A DNA stretch of 64,000 bases from Diplolepis rosae (GCA_030998225.1 JAPYXD010000701.1:14926501-14990500), one strand, 5' to 3'; positions 11,005 through 24,207 are shown, counted from the first letter of the stretch. The notes: generated by a model from the sequence alone, not told the origin. Made by a program: numbers and translations.

Positions 11005-11259
11005 ATGGTTAAAGTTTTATTAGTTCACAACAAATATTGCTTAGAAATATTGCAAATAAAATTATTTAAGTTCAAACTCCTCCCACCTCCAAAACCTTAT
11101 ATATATGATGAATTGTGCGAAACACCTCAGGCCGATTCCATTGGAATAAGCGCGGAAAAAATTAAAGATGTTCGAGCCTTATTAAGATATTTGAGCCCAA
11201 GCGGAAAAAAATATTGCGAAGATATATTCACGAAAGTCCCAGTTAAGAAATCCAAATGA
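11005..11259 (+). CDS. Possible terminal exon or coding fragment, unknown
   Basis: An open frame ends at TGA 11257-11259. Its second half looks protein-like: PPPKPYIYDELCETPQ, then SAEKIKDVRALLRYLSP and a basic C-terminus KKSK. A possible splice acceptor (ATTTAAG, ending near 11070) precedes the good part, so the true exon may start there rather than at the ATG. I do not recognise the family. It could be a host last exon or a transposon remnant. Confidence 0.3.
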   Translation: MVKVLLVHNKYCLEILQIKLFKFKLLPPPKPYIYDELCETPQADSIGISAEKIKDVRALLRYLSPSGKKYCEDIFTKVPVKKSK

Positions 11260-12000
11260 AATAGTTTTTTAAGATGCAAGATTAAGGTATTATCATTGAG
11301 GTAGTATAGAATGATGTTCTAATAGATATATTGTGTACAATTGTAAATTATTTTCATTTTCATAATGATAAAATTTGTATAAAAAATACAAAACGTCAAA
11401 TTTAATTTCACGATTAATTGTTTACGAACAAATTATGTACAATCGCATGCTTTTCCGTGGCAAATTCACAAATAAACTAAGAAAAACGTGGAATTCTGTT
11501 GAATAATTCAACTTTAGCGCTCAATTCTTTATTTTTAATACGAATAATTTGAAATTTTCCGAAAAACTTCCTTAAATACAAATAAATAACTTTGTCACTT
11601 TATATTTTTCGAAACATAAAATTTATTCGTCACTTTTTCACTCAGAATCGCGAAAAACAAAGAATTGACATGTATTGATTTGTTATTGAATATTATCAAA
11701 TGTTAATGGTATTTATTGTTTTCAAATGATTATCCGGCATTAGCAATGAATACTGAATGAAAATACGCAAAATTTAATCCATTGCGTGCAGTACTTACCA
11801 AGAAATCGCCATTTATGTTTTTTGAAACATTGATTTTAGGTTATTCAAAAAATACCTTTTATATATTTTTTTTCGTAATAATCATGTTGGACTAAAAAAT
11901 ATTTGAGCAATAAAAGTTGTATTTTGACAAGCTCTATCAGCTTATATTTTTTTATTTTGAGTTTTTACAACTTTTTTTTTTTACTGCAATTTTAGAAAGT

Positions 12001-12035
12001 GGACAATACTTTCCCCCTTTTTCGAGCGTTCAGCG
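12001..12035. repeat. Fragment of the 0.45-kb foldback MITE family
   Basis: GGACAATACTTTCCC followed by TTTTTCGAGCGT matches the right arm of the element at 454-632 (578-607), with a few changes. Confidence 0.55.
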
Positions 12036-15000
12036 AGTTCTTCTTTCCGTGGGCTCAATTTATTCATTTTCAAAAATTGGAAATGGTTAAGTTGTAGGGA
12101 ATATTTTTCTTGAAAAAGTGATTTGTAATTTATTAAAATCGCATAAATTTTTAAAATTTGATAAGAAGCAATAAGAAAAAAAGTTGGGGCAAAAATAAAA
12201 TTTATTAATAAAATTATTTTTCTATGTTTCAAATTTTTTTCATGGAGATTAATCTTTTCTCTCCCAATACAGCCCCTCAATAATAATATTGCTATTCTTG
12301 AAAGCAAAATTATCTATTTTTGCCTGAGGTCTAATTTTCGTGGATCAACTACCTTAACTTGTAATAAATTTTTGAAATTTAACAAAACGCATCATTTAGG
12401 GATTTTAATTCCAATTTTCATAAAAACTTAATGATACTAAATTGAAATGACAAATCACTTGAGTCCCTCGAACATTTAGTTACTTTTTTATGCACGTATA
12501 AATTCACATACAAGACAGTTTTATTACAAAATTTACGAGAGATTTTACAATCCCATTTATGTCCTTCAGTTTCCGGATTCTTTCTCTTTGTATAAATAAC
12601 TTTCAGGTAGTTATTTTTTTGTTATATCCATAATTTGTAGTTTCTTCGATTAAGAAGATAAGGATGTCAGAAATTTCTTTATAAAAATAACACTTTTTTA
12701 TTAATGACAGACTAACGTGATGCTGTTGGAAAGAGACGCGCCTCGTAAAGTTCCTCTGATAAAGCGCTAACTTCCCTCTTAGTTTGATTGTTGCCGCACA
12801 TCACGAACATAAATTCTACATGAATTGTGTAGATACGTATATAGATGTGTAAAGTTAGAAAAGTGGTAAAACATGCTATAAAGTGTAAAAGTATCGGAAT
12901 GATGTCTTTGTGAAACTATTCCCTACTTTTTAATTTTAATAACCTTTCCAAATTAATCATTGTAAATATAATTTATTTTTGTCACAAAACAATCGTTATT
13001 TATAACAATGAAAATTGAAATAATTATTAAATTTTCTTACTTCAAAAAGATATAAAATAATATTCTTAGATTCTTTTCGATATTTCTTGTTGTTTCAGAA
13101 GAAATCTAATTTTAAATTTCTAACATTAAAAATTTGAGATTTAGGCAAAATATCAGTCAAATAAAAATTTAATTAAAAGATTTGTGAGTTGTGGCTTTCA
13201 GAGCATTACTTATTCAAGCTGAAATAGAAATTGAATTTTTCAATTTCCTGCATGAAGATGTTTGAATTTTTCATCTTCTTAGAATTCTGTAACATTCTTG
13301 ATTTTTGTCAGATTCAAAAATGTCATTGAGATACTTTCACAGCTCCTTCAACACTTTTAGATACCAAGATTCAAAGTTCAGAATTTTTCAAAAAGTAGTT
13401 TCAAAAGTCTTTGCAAATTATTATATGTTGAATAATTTATTCAACGCATTTTAACGCCTGGAATTAAGAATAAATAATTAGAGAAAATAACCGCTCCTTC
13501 AGACTAATAATTGAAGAAAGATACCTGCAATTTTTTTTTCAATCGGCGATATCTCCGGTTAGAAAAATTAAAATAATACATGTAAATAGTGAAATGGAAA
13601 GCTGAAAAGTGGCTCTTTTTGATAGTTTTCTCATATTTGAAAAATTATAAAAATGTTTCGAAGTTATCGATACTCAGATATAGCGAAAAACCGTGGTTTC
13701 GCACTTTTAGGTTAGGATTACTCGAAAACCTGACGTGATGGAGCAATTCTGAGTCCGGATTCGGTTTCTACGCTGAAAAATACTTCGGAAATGACTATCG
13801 GTATTTCTATAACAATCACAACCTCATATTTTGTAGACCTGTGTAATTTGAAAATAAGATTTGATAAGAAAAGTCAGTTAAACTTTTAGACAAATTTCAA
13901 CACTTTTATATTTAAACTTTGAGATAAATAATTACTAAATAAAATACTTGGCAGAAAACAGAAGCAATCAAAGAATCTAAGGCTCTGAGGAAGAAACCTC
14001 TTATTCAAGAGGGTAATCAATATTGCTCTTCTTTGCTGAGGATAAAAGCTGATTTCTTTACTCCTAATTAAAATTTATCTGTCCGATCAATCTCAAATCC
14101 TCTTATCAGACTACGGGGATGTCTTTCAGAGAAGAAAGATGTCTATACATGAGAAAAAAGTATTTAGTACTTTAATGAATACTATTTCATTCCCGTGTCA
14201 AAATCTATGTAGTAAAAAAACTTAATATTTTCATTAACAAATTTCTATGTATAACAAAAATTGAACTGAAATTTTTGGGCACTAATATACGAGAAAACTT
14301 GGCCACATAGGTTATTTCGTGTGGAATATTTTATAATCAGGCATCCAATTTTTTTTCTAACAGAGATCATTCCTCTGAAATTTAGTATTCATGTTTCTAA
14401 TTTGCTATCAGAAAATCCAATTCAATTTCATTTTTGTCATGTGTACGAGTTTTTTGTTATATTTTTCATTAGTGAATAAAAGAATTTCTAAATATTTTGC
14501 TGCAAAATGTCATTATATTTTAATCATGTGCATTTAATAGGTAATTCAACTTAGTTTATATTTCGGAAGGATATTCAGTTCTAATTAAGAATAAAGATAG
14601 AAGCGTCCAACATTACCATTTTCTTCCATTGACTATGAATATTAATAAACGCCTTTTGTCAATTACACCTGAGATTGAAGAAATAGTTAGTTCAGTACGA
14701 GAAGGACGATAAGAAAATCGAATTGTTCATTCCTTAGATATACATTATTAAATGAGAAGTTATTTCTGATAAAAGTTAAAAGTACAATCTGAATTAATTA
14801 TGTAAATTATAAAGTTTAAAGAAGGAATTCTCTTATAACTAAAAGTAAATTTGAATACTAAGAAGTTGAGACTTTGAATTTCGAAATTAAATTTTCAATA
14901 CTCTTTTATTTCAGAACTTTTGTTTTTAACTAAATTTTGATCATATTGCTGAATAACAATTTTTTAAAAAGGATAGAATTTCAATAAATAATAGTTTGCT

Positions 15001-16246
15001 TAAATATACTTGAATTTATATATTCCTTATTTTTTTAAAAATAATTACTACACTTGAATATTTTTTAAATCATCTAAAACTACAAAATGTGCTTTCTTTG
15101 ATAAAACATTGAAAGTAAATATAATTAAGTGGAAAGCAGGTAACATAAAATAGTGAAACTAAATTCTTGCGAACATATTTCAAGTTGTTTTCAAGCATCA
15201 ATTTAAGCAGGTTGTGAGAGTATAAAAGCTTCTACTTAAAATAGTTAATTAAAACTTGATCATATATGCAAACTTTACGTTAAATCTTAAATTTATTTCA
15301 CATCGCTTTTTCAGTTTAACGTTTACATAAGGAATGAAAAAATTCCAATTAACATACTTATTCCTACTCATGTAAGATTTATTCAAGTTCATACTGTTAA
15401 AATCCACAAAAAGAAAGATTATATCTTTAAATAATACCTAATCAGTCTATTTAAACACAGAAATAAATAAAATACCTCTAGAATAGCCTCTATTAATCTC
15501 CCTTTATCTGGTACATCGTTAAAAGATTTAGAAAAGGTCATGATGAGAATAAAATGTTCCGTTGGCCCGACAAATCTTTCGGATTTATTAATTATATAAT
15601 ATATGTCTAAAAAAATAAGGAGAAACTAAAATATTGAATTAATTAAATCTTCGATTCAGTTTGTGAAAAATGAATATAAATAATAATTATTATAAATTAT
15701 ATGATAATATATGTATATATTCTCTTTTGAATTAAAACAGTATTTTTTGTACTAATTTCAATCAATGACTGAGTTCTAACTATACAATCAGTAGCTTTTA
15801 ACTAATGTATCAGTTTGTATGACCTAAAACAACGGAAACTAGGTTTCAATATTAATATCAATAACAAAAGATCCATCATAGTGAAACAAATTTCCAATTT
15901 GTAATAACTACACAAGTCAAAAAATAAAATCATCATGAAATTCAAGTTTTCCTCTTTGAATTTGTTATGCACAATAAAACTAACAACTAAGTAAACCTCC
16001 CTTTGACTGAAATTAAAGGAGTATTTATTGCGTTTTTCCCAAAACCAAATTTTTCAAATTGTCTGCCATCATTCGAGGGTGGATTGAAAAGTTTGTGGCC
16101 TCACAAAGAAGTAATTTTAATATTTACATAAAAGCACTCCTATTATGTTCTCTCATTCTTTAGTTGTGACTGTGTGAAGCCTCATTACTGTCCTCTTAAC
16201 AATTTAGAAGTTACACCAATTTAAATGAGACCCAGTGAGGCTTTTT

Positions 16247-16396
16247 GTGAAAGTGGACAAAATCGAGCAGCGCACAGTCATCAAGTATCTGCATACAAAA
16301 TTCTTACCGACGAAAATGATCCACGAAAACATGCAGGCAACTTTAGGACAATGCGCTCCATCGTTTACGATGATGAAAGAGTGGATAGCTGAGTTG
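16247..16396 (+). pseudogene. Mariner transposase, N-terminal piece
   Basis: This piece translates to KVDKIEQRTVIKYLHTKF followed by LGQCAPSFTMMKEWIAE, the first helix-turn-helix of a mariner transposase. It ends at a stop. The remainder of the same protein resumes at about 18640. Confidence 0.8.
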
Positions 16397-16488
16397 TAGA
16401 TTTTTTTAGATTTTTTTACACTGAATCCAAATCTCGCCGCAAAATTGCTTCAAAACCCATTTACGATCTGTTGGATTCGATTTTTCTT

Positions 16489-16703
16489 TCTCGAGAAACG
16501 CTTAAAAATGGTTACTAGGGTGTTTTTGAGCTCGCTGATCACGAATCTACAGATATAATTTTAAAATTCAAGATAGCGGATCCAATATGGCGACGATGCT
16601 ACCCACGATCTTGTCCTGGCATGTGTAAATCATTTGGAAATTCGGACTGCAGATTTGTAATCAGCGACCACGAGTAACCATTTTCAAGCGTTTTTGCGAG
16701 ATT
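16489..16703. repeat. Small foldback (about 215 bp)
   Basis: Arms of about 65 bp (TCTCGAGAAACGCTT..., AAAATGGTTACT, TCGCTGAT(C/T)AC(G/A)AATCT) face each other around a loop of about 90 bp. The loop contains 'GGATCCAATATGGCGAC', a phrase common in dispersed insect repeats. No transposase and no clear target duplication. Confidence 0.7.
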
Positions 16704-17142
16704 ATCAGAGAATTTTAAAAAAAGTTGGTTTAAAAATGTTTAAAATGAGACATTAGGCTATGATTCCAAAAAATTTTTTCAGTTATTACCAGTCTATGTT
16801 ATTAATGGTGAGGATACTATTACATGACATATTTCTACAATGTCTAAACTACTTAACAACAGAATTAATATAATAAAAATGGACCATAAGATAATTACTA
16901 TATATCTCTTGGAATTTATGGAATATAATGGATTTTCTACAATTAAAAAAAAAGAAATGTACAATTTTTATAATTTTTATTACGAAAAAATGTGTATCAC
17001 AATGACAGTTATTAATAAATTTATACGCCAATCTATGTCTGAATTCTAAAAATTTTAATCCTACGCAACGATTTCTCAAAGGTAAAAACATTTTAATATT
17101 TTGTATTGTAAATTTGGACTTTTGGTTTGTTATCTCTATATA

Positions 17143-18428
17143 TTGGATCTATAACTTAATTCGTGCGTTTTTTTTTTCAAAATTTGAACGTTTATTCAAG
17201 AAAAACATGTACAATAGTATTATTCAAAGTATTGCCCATCTGAAGCTATGACTTTTTCCCATATTTATGGCAATTTGTGGCTTTCATCCCAAAAGAACTG
17301 CACCGGCTTGGCGGCCAAGAATGAATCAAGCCAATTTTTGATACCCTGTTCTAATGTGAACCGTATTCCAGTGAGGGCGTTCTGCATCAACCGGAACAAA
17401 TGGTAGTCAGAAGGGGCAAGGTCTGGGCTATAAGGCGGGTGGGGTAAAACTTCCTATCCACAGTTTTCCAAATAGTTCTCAACCGGAATAGTAACATGGG
17501 GCCGAGCGTTGTCATGATGGAAAACTATTGCCTCATGTCTGGTCGCATATTCCGGGCGTTTTTCGGCTATTGCTCTCTTCAAACGGATTAATTGTGTTCA
17601 GTAGCGTTCTCTATTGATGGTTTCACTCGGTTATAGCAGGTCATAATACAGCACACCCTTCTGATCCCACCAAATACAGAGTATTACCTTCGCGCCATGG
17701 ATATTCGGCTTTGCCGTTGATTTGGCTGGTTGGCCGGGTTTCACATATGATTTTTTGCGCTTGCGGTTGTCGTAATGGATCCATTTTCCATCACCAGTAA
17801 CAATCTGATGCAAAAATGATTTCTTTTTATGATGTTCCAGCAGCATTTCAGACATGCAAAAAAGCCTTTCAACGTCTCTCGGCTTGAGTTCATGTGGAAC
17901 CTAATTTCCTTGCTTTTGAATGTATCCGGCTGCTTTTAAACGTTTTAAAATGGCTGCTTGAGTGACTCCCAAAGATTCTGCGAGCTCTACTTGTGTTTGG
18001 CAACAATCTTCATCGAGTAATGCTTCCAGTTCTTCATCTTCAAACTTGTTGGCTGCCCAGGACGTTCTTCGTCTTCCAAGCCAAAATCACCACTTTTAAA
18101 TCGTGCAAACCACTTTTGGCACGTTCACTCAGCTAAAGCATGTTCACCATAAACTTCCACCAAAATACGATGACTTTCGGCAGCAGTTTTCTTCATATTA
18201 AAGTAATGAAGAAGAATACCCCGTAAAAACACTTTTTCAGGCACAAAGTTCGACATATTTGAGTGAAACAAAATTATTGTTGTTTACGCTTCAAATGAAT
18301 GACATATTCTGAAAAAGACGCACAATGACAGTAGCTTTCCAACGCATGTTCGGAATATTGGAACAATGGAATAATAATCAAGTTACGCCATCTCTTAGCA
18401 AACCGCACGAATTAAGTTATAGATCCAA
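17143..18428 (-). mobile_element. Full-length mariner (1286 bp), inserted in an older mariner
   Basis: Termini TTGGATCTATAACTTAATTC are inverted at both ends. The left flank is TA (17141-17142); the right flank has mutated. The size equals a complete mariner. The element lies inside the 16.07-19.28 kb mariner in opposite orientation and is therefore younger. Confidence 0.88.
17220..18256 (-). pseudogene. Mariner transposase, near full length (~345 codons), stop-ridden
   Basis: The protein can be followed from ATG at 18256 (MSNFVPEKVFLRGILLHYF) to the stop after SDGQYFE at 17220. The helix-turn-helix region is complete. All three catalytic Asp positions are visible ([33 protein letters not shown]), matching DD34D. 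At least six in-frame stops (after HALAE, QKQGN, YYDLL, NRERY, ENCG and SHKLP) and one frameshift near 18050 kill it. The length fits the family norm of about 345. Decay by point mutation, not deletion, sets it apart from most mariners here. Confidence 0.93.
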
Positions 18429-18630
18429 AACATATTCCATGCTTACGTTATATTATTTTTTAGTCTTGATAAGGACTGAAGCTTCAGTCGAAACGTTGTC
18501 TTTTTAATTGGGAAAGAAATAAATTTTTATTTCAAGAGACTTTGAAATGAAGTTTTGATTTCCTATAGAACATCTCTTAAAAAAATTACCAGAAAGGTCA
18601 TCATCCTCATCATTAGGCTATGATATTGGT

Positions 18631-19211
18631 TTGTGGCCATGGGTGAAACCTAGGTTCACCATTATACTCCAGTCAAAACAATCCAAAATGTGGAAACGAG
18701 CGGGATTACCCCCTCCGAAGAAAGCAAAAACAGTTTTGTTGGCGAACAACGTGATGGCATCTGTTTTCTGGGATTCAAAGGGTGTCATCCTCGTGGATCA
18801 TCTCAAAAGGGGTAAAACAGTAAACTTAGTTTACTGCTGCAACTTTTCACACCGTTTGCGTGAAGAAATAAAGGAGAAATGTCAAGGCATACTGAGAAAA
18901 AAAGTTTTGTTCTACCAAGTCATTGCGCGTGTACACACATCAGTACAATCGATAGCAAAAATCCATAATTGTGGCTTTGAAATACGGCTTCACCCTGCTT
19001 ATTCTTCTGATTTGGTCCCGTCTGAATTTTATCTTTTTCCGAATCTCAAGAAACACTCAGGAGGAATGAAATTTTCATCAAATGACGAGGTCCAAATTGC
19101 AATCAATGAGTGTTTTGAGAGCCTAGAAGAATCATTTTTTAAACAGATATAATGGCATTAGAAAGCAGATGGAAGAAATGCATTGAACTAGGTGGTGATT
19201 ATGTTGAATAA
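18631..19211 (+). pseudogene. Mariner transposase, C-terminal half
   Basis: This continues the transposase begun at 16247. VMASVFWDSKGVILVDHLKR and GKTVNLVYCCN lead to the second catalytic motif, which reads YQVIARVH instead of the usual HQDNAPVH, so Asp is lost. The third motif is YSSDLVPSEF, with one Asp replaced by Glu. A frameshift near 19150 precedes the conserved tail (RWKKCIELGGDYVE). Inactive. Confidence 0.88.
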
Positions 19212-20089
19212 TAAAAACACTTTCGTAAAAGTCTGTATTTATTTATATGACCAGGCCACGAAATTTTCAATCCACCCTCGTATCTCAACAACCGATTAGG
19301 AAATTGAGCTGAGATTACGAATTACATCTTCAGTAGATGTGTGGCTATCGCCCCTACTACAAACAATTCGAAATGTCTTTTTTTACAGCCGTTGAAATAT
19401 TTAAGAAAAAAAAAATTGCAACCTACTTTTCAAATTGACAATATTGAAATTATTATTCACGTAGAATTTTTTTGTTTTGCACGAACAGGATAGGCAGAAT
19501 TATGGGATCGATGGAAAAACTTTTTTTTAATAGTATAATCGAATACTTTGGGTACATCGTGACTTTATAAATATTTTTATAGTTCTTTTGACATTTTTTT
19601 TCAAAAAGGGGATAGGAATTCGACCTTTAGACTATAATACCCCCTAAAATTAATAGCCCATTTTAGAATTTTAGTTAAGCATATGAAAGCAGCCACTTTA
19701 AATTTTAAACATTACAGATTTTGTAATTAAAATAAAATGTTTTTTTTTAAAGCTTCATCTTGATAAAAATCGAAATAAAATTAAAAGTCCGAACGAAATT
19801 ACAAGTAGAGACTATCCAGTATTTTAAAATACGATAATAAACATGAAAGAGCAATAAATTACATCAAACTCTCTTGCCTTATAATCCACTCTTTATAAAC
19901 TCTGGCATTTGTTTTTAATCTCTTTTGCATGGAAGTATGAGATTATTTTGTATCTTTTGTTCCTTGAGCTTCCAGCGCAACTACAAACAAAGTTGGTCAA
20001 TAGAAACATTGTTGTGAATAATAAAATAACAGTGAACTATAATTTTATAAATATCAATGCCGAATATTATTTTTGACGATGATAATGAT

Positions 20090-20280
20090 TTAATAATATT
20101 CACCCGAGGTAATCCCTGGACGCGATAGACTCCCATGACATGGCTGTACTTCTTCTCTCGCGGTTCCACCTTTCTTGGTCTTGCTGCTGATTTTCCTTTT
20201 CCTTCTCTCCCACTTTCCCAAGCCAATCTCATCTCTCTCCACCACCATTATCTACTCCACCACACCTACAAGCCACACTG
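20090..20280. promoter_or_regulatory. Pyrimidine/purine-biased island, possible regulatory sequence
   Basis: A run of CT-rich sequence (TTCTCTCG, CCTTCTCTCCCAC, CATCTCTCTCCACCACC) is clearly less AT-rich than the surroundings. Similar islands surround insect promoters and 5' exons. There is no clear coding frame or splice-site pair. Tentative. Confidence 0.25.
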
Positions 20281-21829
20281 AGGTAGTACATAACCCTTTT
20301 TTCACACCTTCGATTGTTCTTCCCAGATCCTTTTTAATTAATTAATAAACTCACGATTTCCCAAGCCCTAACTTCTTTCTCTTATTTTGCTGTCCTTTTT
20401 ACATCTGGAGTTATATTTGTCTCTTTTGAATTTATCTACTCATTTTCAAAAACGTATTTTCTTCTCCTACTATTCCAAGAATGAATACTCCCCCTTAGTT
20501 TTTTATAAGTCTCCATAAACAGCACTTTTTTCTGACATCCACTTTTTAAATTCTTAGAGAACATAACAATTTACTTTAATTATTCCTTTCTTCGTTAGAA
20601 ACAGTTCTCATTCAAATTAAAGTTCTAAAGCTTATCGCTGTTGAGTTTTTTATGTCCACCGATCATTAGAAGCTCTAATTATTTGTTATAGATGTTTTGC
20701 CAAGATTCACGAACAATAATTTAAACACTTTCATTAACCCCTCAATTGAATATCATGTCATTTTAAGTCGGTATAGTTAAATATATCTTAGGTTCTTTAA
20801 TCCGAGATGAATAATCTATCAAAAACCAATGATCACCCAATACTATTCGGTTTCCGAAAGATTTTCTCGAAGCTACTTGTATTAATCCCGGCTTTACTAA
20901 TCAATCAAGTTCGAGAATTTTCGAATTAATTGAGTGACATTGAAATTTGTAATAAGAGCTTATTGAGGATTCCTCTTACAGAGTAGTTTTTCCCTCTTTG
21001 GAAACGTATACATCTTAAAATCGTTTATCAGTGAAGAATCGTTATGAAATGTGCATCTACCGACTAGCATTTCAAGTCACATAATTCGTGATGAATCTCC
21101 CAGAGGATTATCATGTTTCCCAAGTTCTGCAAATTCCTCAAATAACTGAGCTTCCTCTGCAGATTTCCTGCACTTCCAATTTCTTTCGGTTAAAAAACCA
21201 ACTTCTGATGCATGTATTTCAATGATCTCTTATGAGTTTCACACAATTATGCATGTTTTTAAAAAATATATGTTACGGTGCACTGGTTAACATTTATTTT
21301 TATCCTTACTCAACATTAATTTACGCTTTTATCCATACGTTCAAATAAATATTCCATGCATTAGAGCTACATTTTTTCAAAACTCGAGTGTCAAATCTTA
21401 AGTAGATCCTGTATCCTACACCAGAAAGGATCTTTTTTTGGAAAGCGACCCCGCCCGATTTTGATACTTCGAAACGTGGACGGAGTGTCGATTGCTCGCT
21501 TTATAAATTTTCTCGTATCAAATCATTCCTTCATTAGGTCTGAATCGACGTCGATTCCACCCCTTCTAGCTTCATCTTTGCATTTTTTCCATGGTTATTA
21601 AAAACCACGAAAGTAGCCGTTAGTCATGAAGACGATTAATAGTTAAACTCCAATTTGACCTTAAAATAACGATGTTATCAGATTGGTTGCAAAAAAAAGA
21701 CGTGACTCGATTTTTTAAAGTTTTTCTCATTTATGAATTCACGTTCGATCTGCGCTCTCTTAATAACCTTGGCCCACGTTAAATAAACCGCCTGGTTGCT
21801 CGCATGCGTGCCAAAGTTCACGTTGAAGT

Positions 21830-22230
21830 AAGCGGCGAGCGTGTTAAATAGCAAGGATACGCAGAAACTTGAAAAGTGTCCCGACACGAAGAGGTGCGAA
21901 CACGGAAAGGCGAAAAAGAGAGAGTGAGTGATGAGAAGTGAAGAGAAAGGGCGAGAGAGCGAGATTGAAACAACAGCGAAGGTCTACCGGCGATGGTCGG
22001 GACAGAACTGTCGCGCCCGAGCCGCAGCAGCCCGCAACACACGACCCAACTAAACCTTTCTCTTCTGTGCCACCCCCCACTGGGCTACCCGCATCCGCCT
22101 CCACCGTTATCCTTTCCATCCAGCAACCCCTCACACTCTCATCATCTCGCAAGCTTCACCTACATCTAGTTATCCACCCCAGGCTATCATTGGTAAACTC
22201 TTTAAGCTGCGTGAAATGTGTGTCGAAACA
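21830..22230. promoter_or_regulatory. CpG/GA-rich island, possible promoter and 5' exon
   Basis: GC and CpG content rise sharply over about 400 bp. The island contains GA repeats (GAGAGAGTGAGTGATGAGA), CGGCGATGG, CGCGCCCGAGCCGCAGCAG and then a proline-codon-rich stretch. Possible 5' splice sites (e.g. TTG/GTAAAC near 22190) end the island. Overlapping short frames on both strands are open, as expected from composition alone. The best reading is a promoter with an untranslated first exon of a gene whose other exons lie outside the window or across a long intron. Confidence 0.35.
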
Positions 22231-23079
22231 GGAGGGATGTTACTAAGTTTGGCAAACTGCAACGGGAGAAATGGGGTGAAATGAAAAGGGATTCCTTGTT
22301 TTTGAAAGTTTTATGTGAATGCGAAATAACGTGACCTGAATCACTTTTGAATAGAGCTGGTGAGGATAGATTTTTTTTTGAAGAGTAAAGAAGGATCAGA
22401 ATTAAATTAGGATTAAGAAATTACAAACTATGATAGATTTTCTATTGATTTCATGAATCTAAATATTTCTACCGACAAATGTTTTCACTATGATACACTT
22501 TTTTCTATCTTTTCTGAATGTTCTAATTGCAAAAAAAATGTAGCATGTGCAAAATTAATTATTAAAACTTTTTTCCGTTATGTATTGAAAAAAAAAGAGA
22601 TTAAATAAAATTTTCTTTCAAGAATATTGGAAAATCTACATTCATCACGCATATCTAATCATACCCTGATCAGACTATCTAGATGACACTTCAAAGATTG
22701 ATCAAATTTCATCTCTTCTTCCTATGAAATATATAATTTCCAGAGTAGTTTTCTGTGCAGAATCCAAATCTGACCTCTGCTTTTTCCCAGCACATTAGGT
22801 TTTTGAGTTTTTTTTAAGTTGACATTTTTTTCAAAAAATCACAAAGGGTATGATAAAGGGGTGTAAAAAATTGTTTAAACGGAAAGCAATACATGATTTG
22901 GATGCGTTTTTTTAACGCAGGATCTATTTATTGTTTTGTTTTTTCGATATCTTATACAGTTCCTGAGATAATTAAAAAAAAACACGAAAAAGAATGGTTT
23001 TACAAAAAACCTTATATTTAACAACATATCATTAATTTTTTAGTTAACTGCGTGGCATTCTCTTCTTTTCTTGATGCAG

Positions 23080-24207
23080 AAAAAAGGGAGAGGGTCTCTA
23101 AGGCCGGTTTTTGGCCCAAAAAATTCAAATAAATTCCTACAGTATCTACTAACAGTATGAAGTCAATTCCACCCTAAACGGACCACCCTCATCTCTCCTA
23201 TTCACCCCGAGCACCCCTTGAAAAAATGAAAACTTCACCGCTTCTATGCACTGCTTTTGGGAAAAAATCCAATAAAAAAAATCCAGAAAAATACATACAT
23301 AGGTTTTTGGCATAGCTGATTTCGAATTCGACGACCGTTGATCTCCATAATATCATATTCAAGGTCATTTAAAGGTCAAAATGTAAAAAACCGGATGAAA
23401 AAATACATATATATAAGTTTTTGGGAACACTAAATCTGAAGGGGTTTATGTAACAGTTCAATGTCAAGTTAAGGTCAACTTAAAGCCAATTCAAAAGAAT
23501 TTATACCAACGAAGAGCTGAAAAAAATGCTCACTAATGAATCTTCTTCATTCATAATCTGGCAACTTTTAACCGTGCTTGTAACGTGTGGTTGCAACCAG
23601 GGCAACTCCACGTGGTGACGGTGGGCAACGGAGTTGTTCCACTATCCGACAGAGTCCCTGAGTAACGGCTGTCATGCCGTCATGGCAACCACACGAAATA
23701 ATAAAATTACGAGACAGGGATTCGGAACCCCAGAATCTTGTATATATATGTATTTTTTTGGATTTTTGCATCCGGTTTTTTACATTCTGACCTTCAAATG
23801 ACCTTGAATCGGATACGATGGAGGTCAACGGGCCTCGGATTCAAAATTAGCGACCCCCAAAACTTATGTGTGTATTTTTCTGGATTTTTTTATCGGATTT
23901 TTTGCAGTTTGACCTTCAAATGATCTTGAATTTGATATGATGGAGGTCAACGGACCTTGGATTCGAAATCAGCGACCCCAAAAACCTATATATGTATTTT
24001 TCTGGATTTTTTGTATTGGGTTTTTTCCCAAAAACACTGCATAGAAGCGGTGAAGTTTTCATTTTTTTAAAGGGTTCTCGGAGTGAATAGGGGGAATGAG
24101 GGTGGTCCGTTTAGAGTGGAACCAACTTCTTATTGTTAGTAGATACTGTAGGAATTTTTTTGAATTTTTCGGGTCAAAAACCGGCCTTAGAGACCCTCCC
24201 CCTTTCT
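23080..24207. mobile_element. Large foldback element (~1.13 kb)
   Basis: The left arm begins (A)AAAGGGAGAGGGTCTCTAAG and the right arm ends with its complement. Arms pair over at least 350 bp with scattered mismatches, including CCACCCTAAACGGACCACC on the left and its complement on the right. The right arm carries two direct copies (about 23745-23875 and 23880-24010) of a 130-150 bp monomer with AGGTCA(T)TT(G)AAGGTCA and AGCGACCCCAAAAACC. The left arm holds about one and a half. The central about 200 bp (23535-23735) is GC-richer and contains CGTGTGGTTGC paired with GCAACCACACG. No coding region. Confidence 0.82.

Larger units (their letters stand above)
10590..16073. other. Long AT-rich stretch with little recognisable content
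   Basis: 10715-10800 contains GAACGAACTAG/CTAGTTCG motifs in both orientations, possibly a decayed repeat. A possible coding fragment lies at 11005-11259 and a MITE fragment at 12001-12035. The rest (12.1-16.07 kb) is AT-rich without convincing genes, terminal repeats or RNAs. Confidence 0.5.
16074..19280 (+). mobile_element. Mariner element split by later insertions (3207 bp)
   Basis: The left end CGAGGGTGGATTGAAAA and the right end are inverted copies, and both continue with GTGGCCT. TA is intact on the right (19281-19282); on the left it is TT, probably a mutated TA. The interior holds a small foldback (16489-16703), another complete mariner on the opposite strand (17143-18428) and the host element's broken transposase. 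Confidence 0.85.
19283..23079. other. AT-rich stretch with two GC-rich islands
   Basis: Outside 20090-20280 and 21830-22230 (listed separately) I see only AT-rich sequence with no gene or repeat I can name. Confidence 0.45.

Noticed and set aside
16840..17091. Overlapping open frames on both strands
   Set aside because: AT-rich low-complexity sequence (Ile/Lys/Asn-rich) with no family resemblance.
21844..22246. Two 102-codon frames on opposite strands in the CpG-rich island
   Set aside because: Absence of stops is expected from the GC-rich composition; no recognisable protein and both strands equally open.
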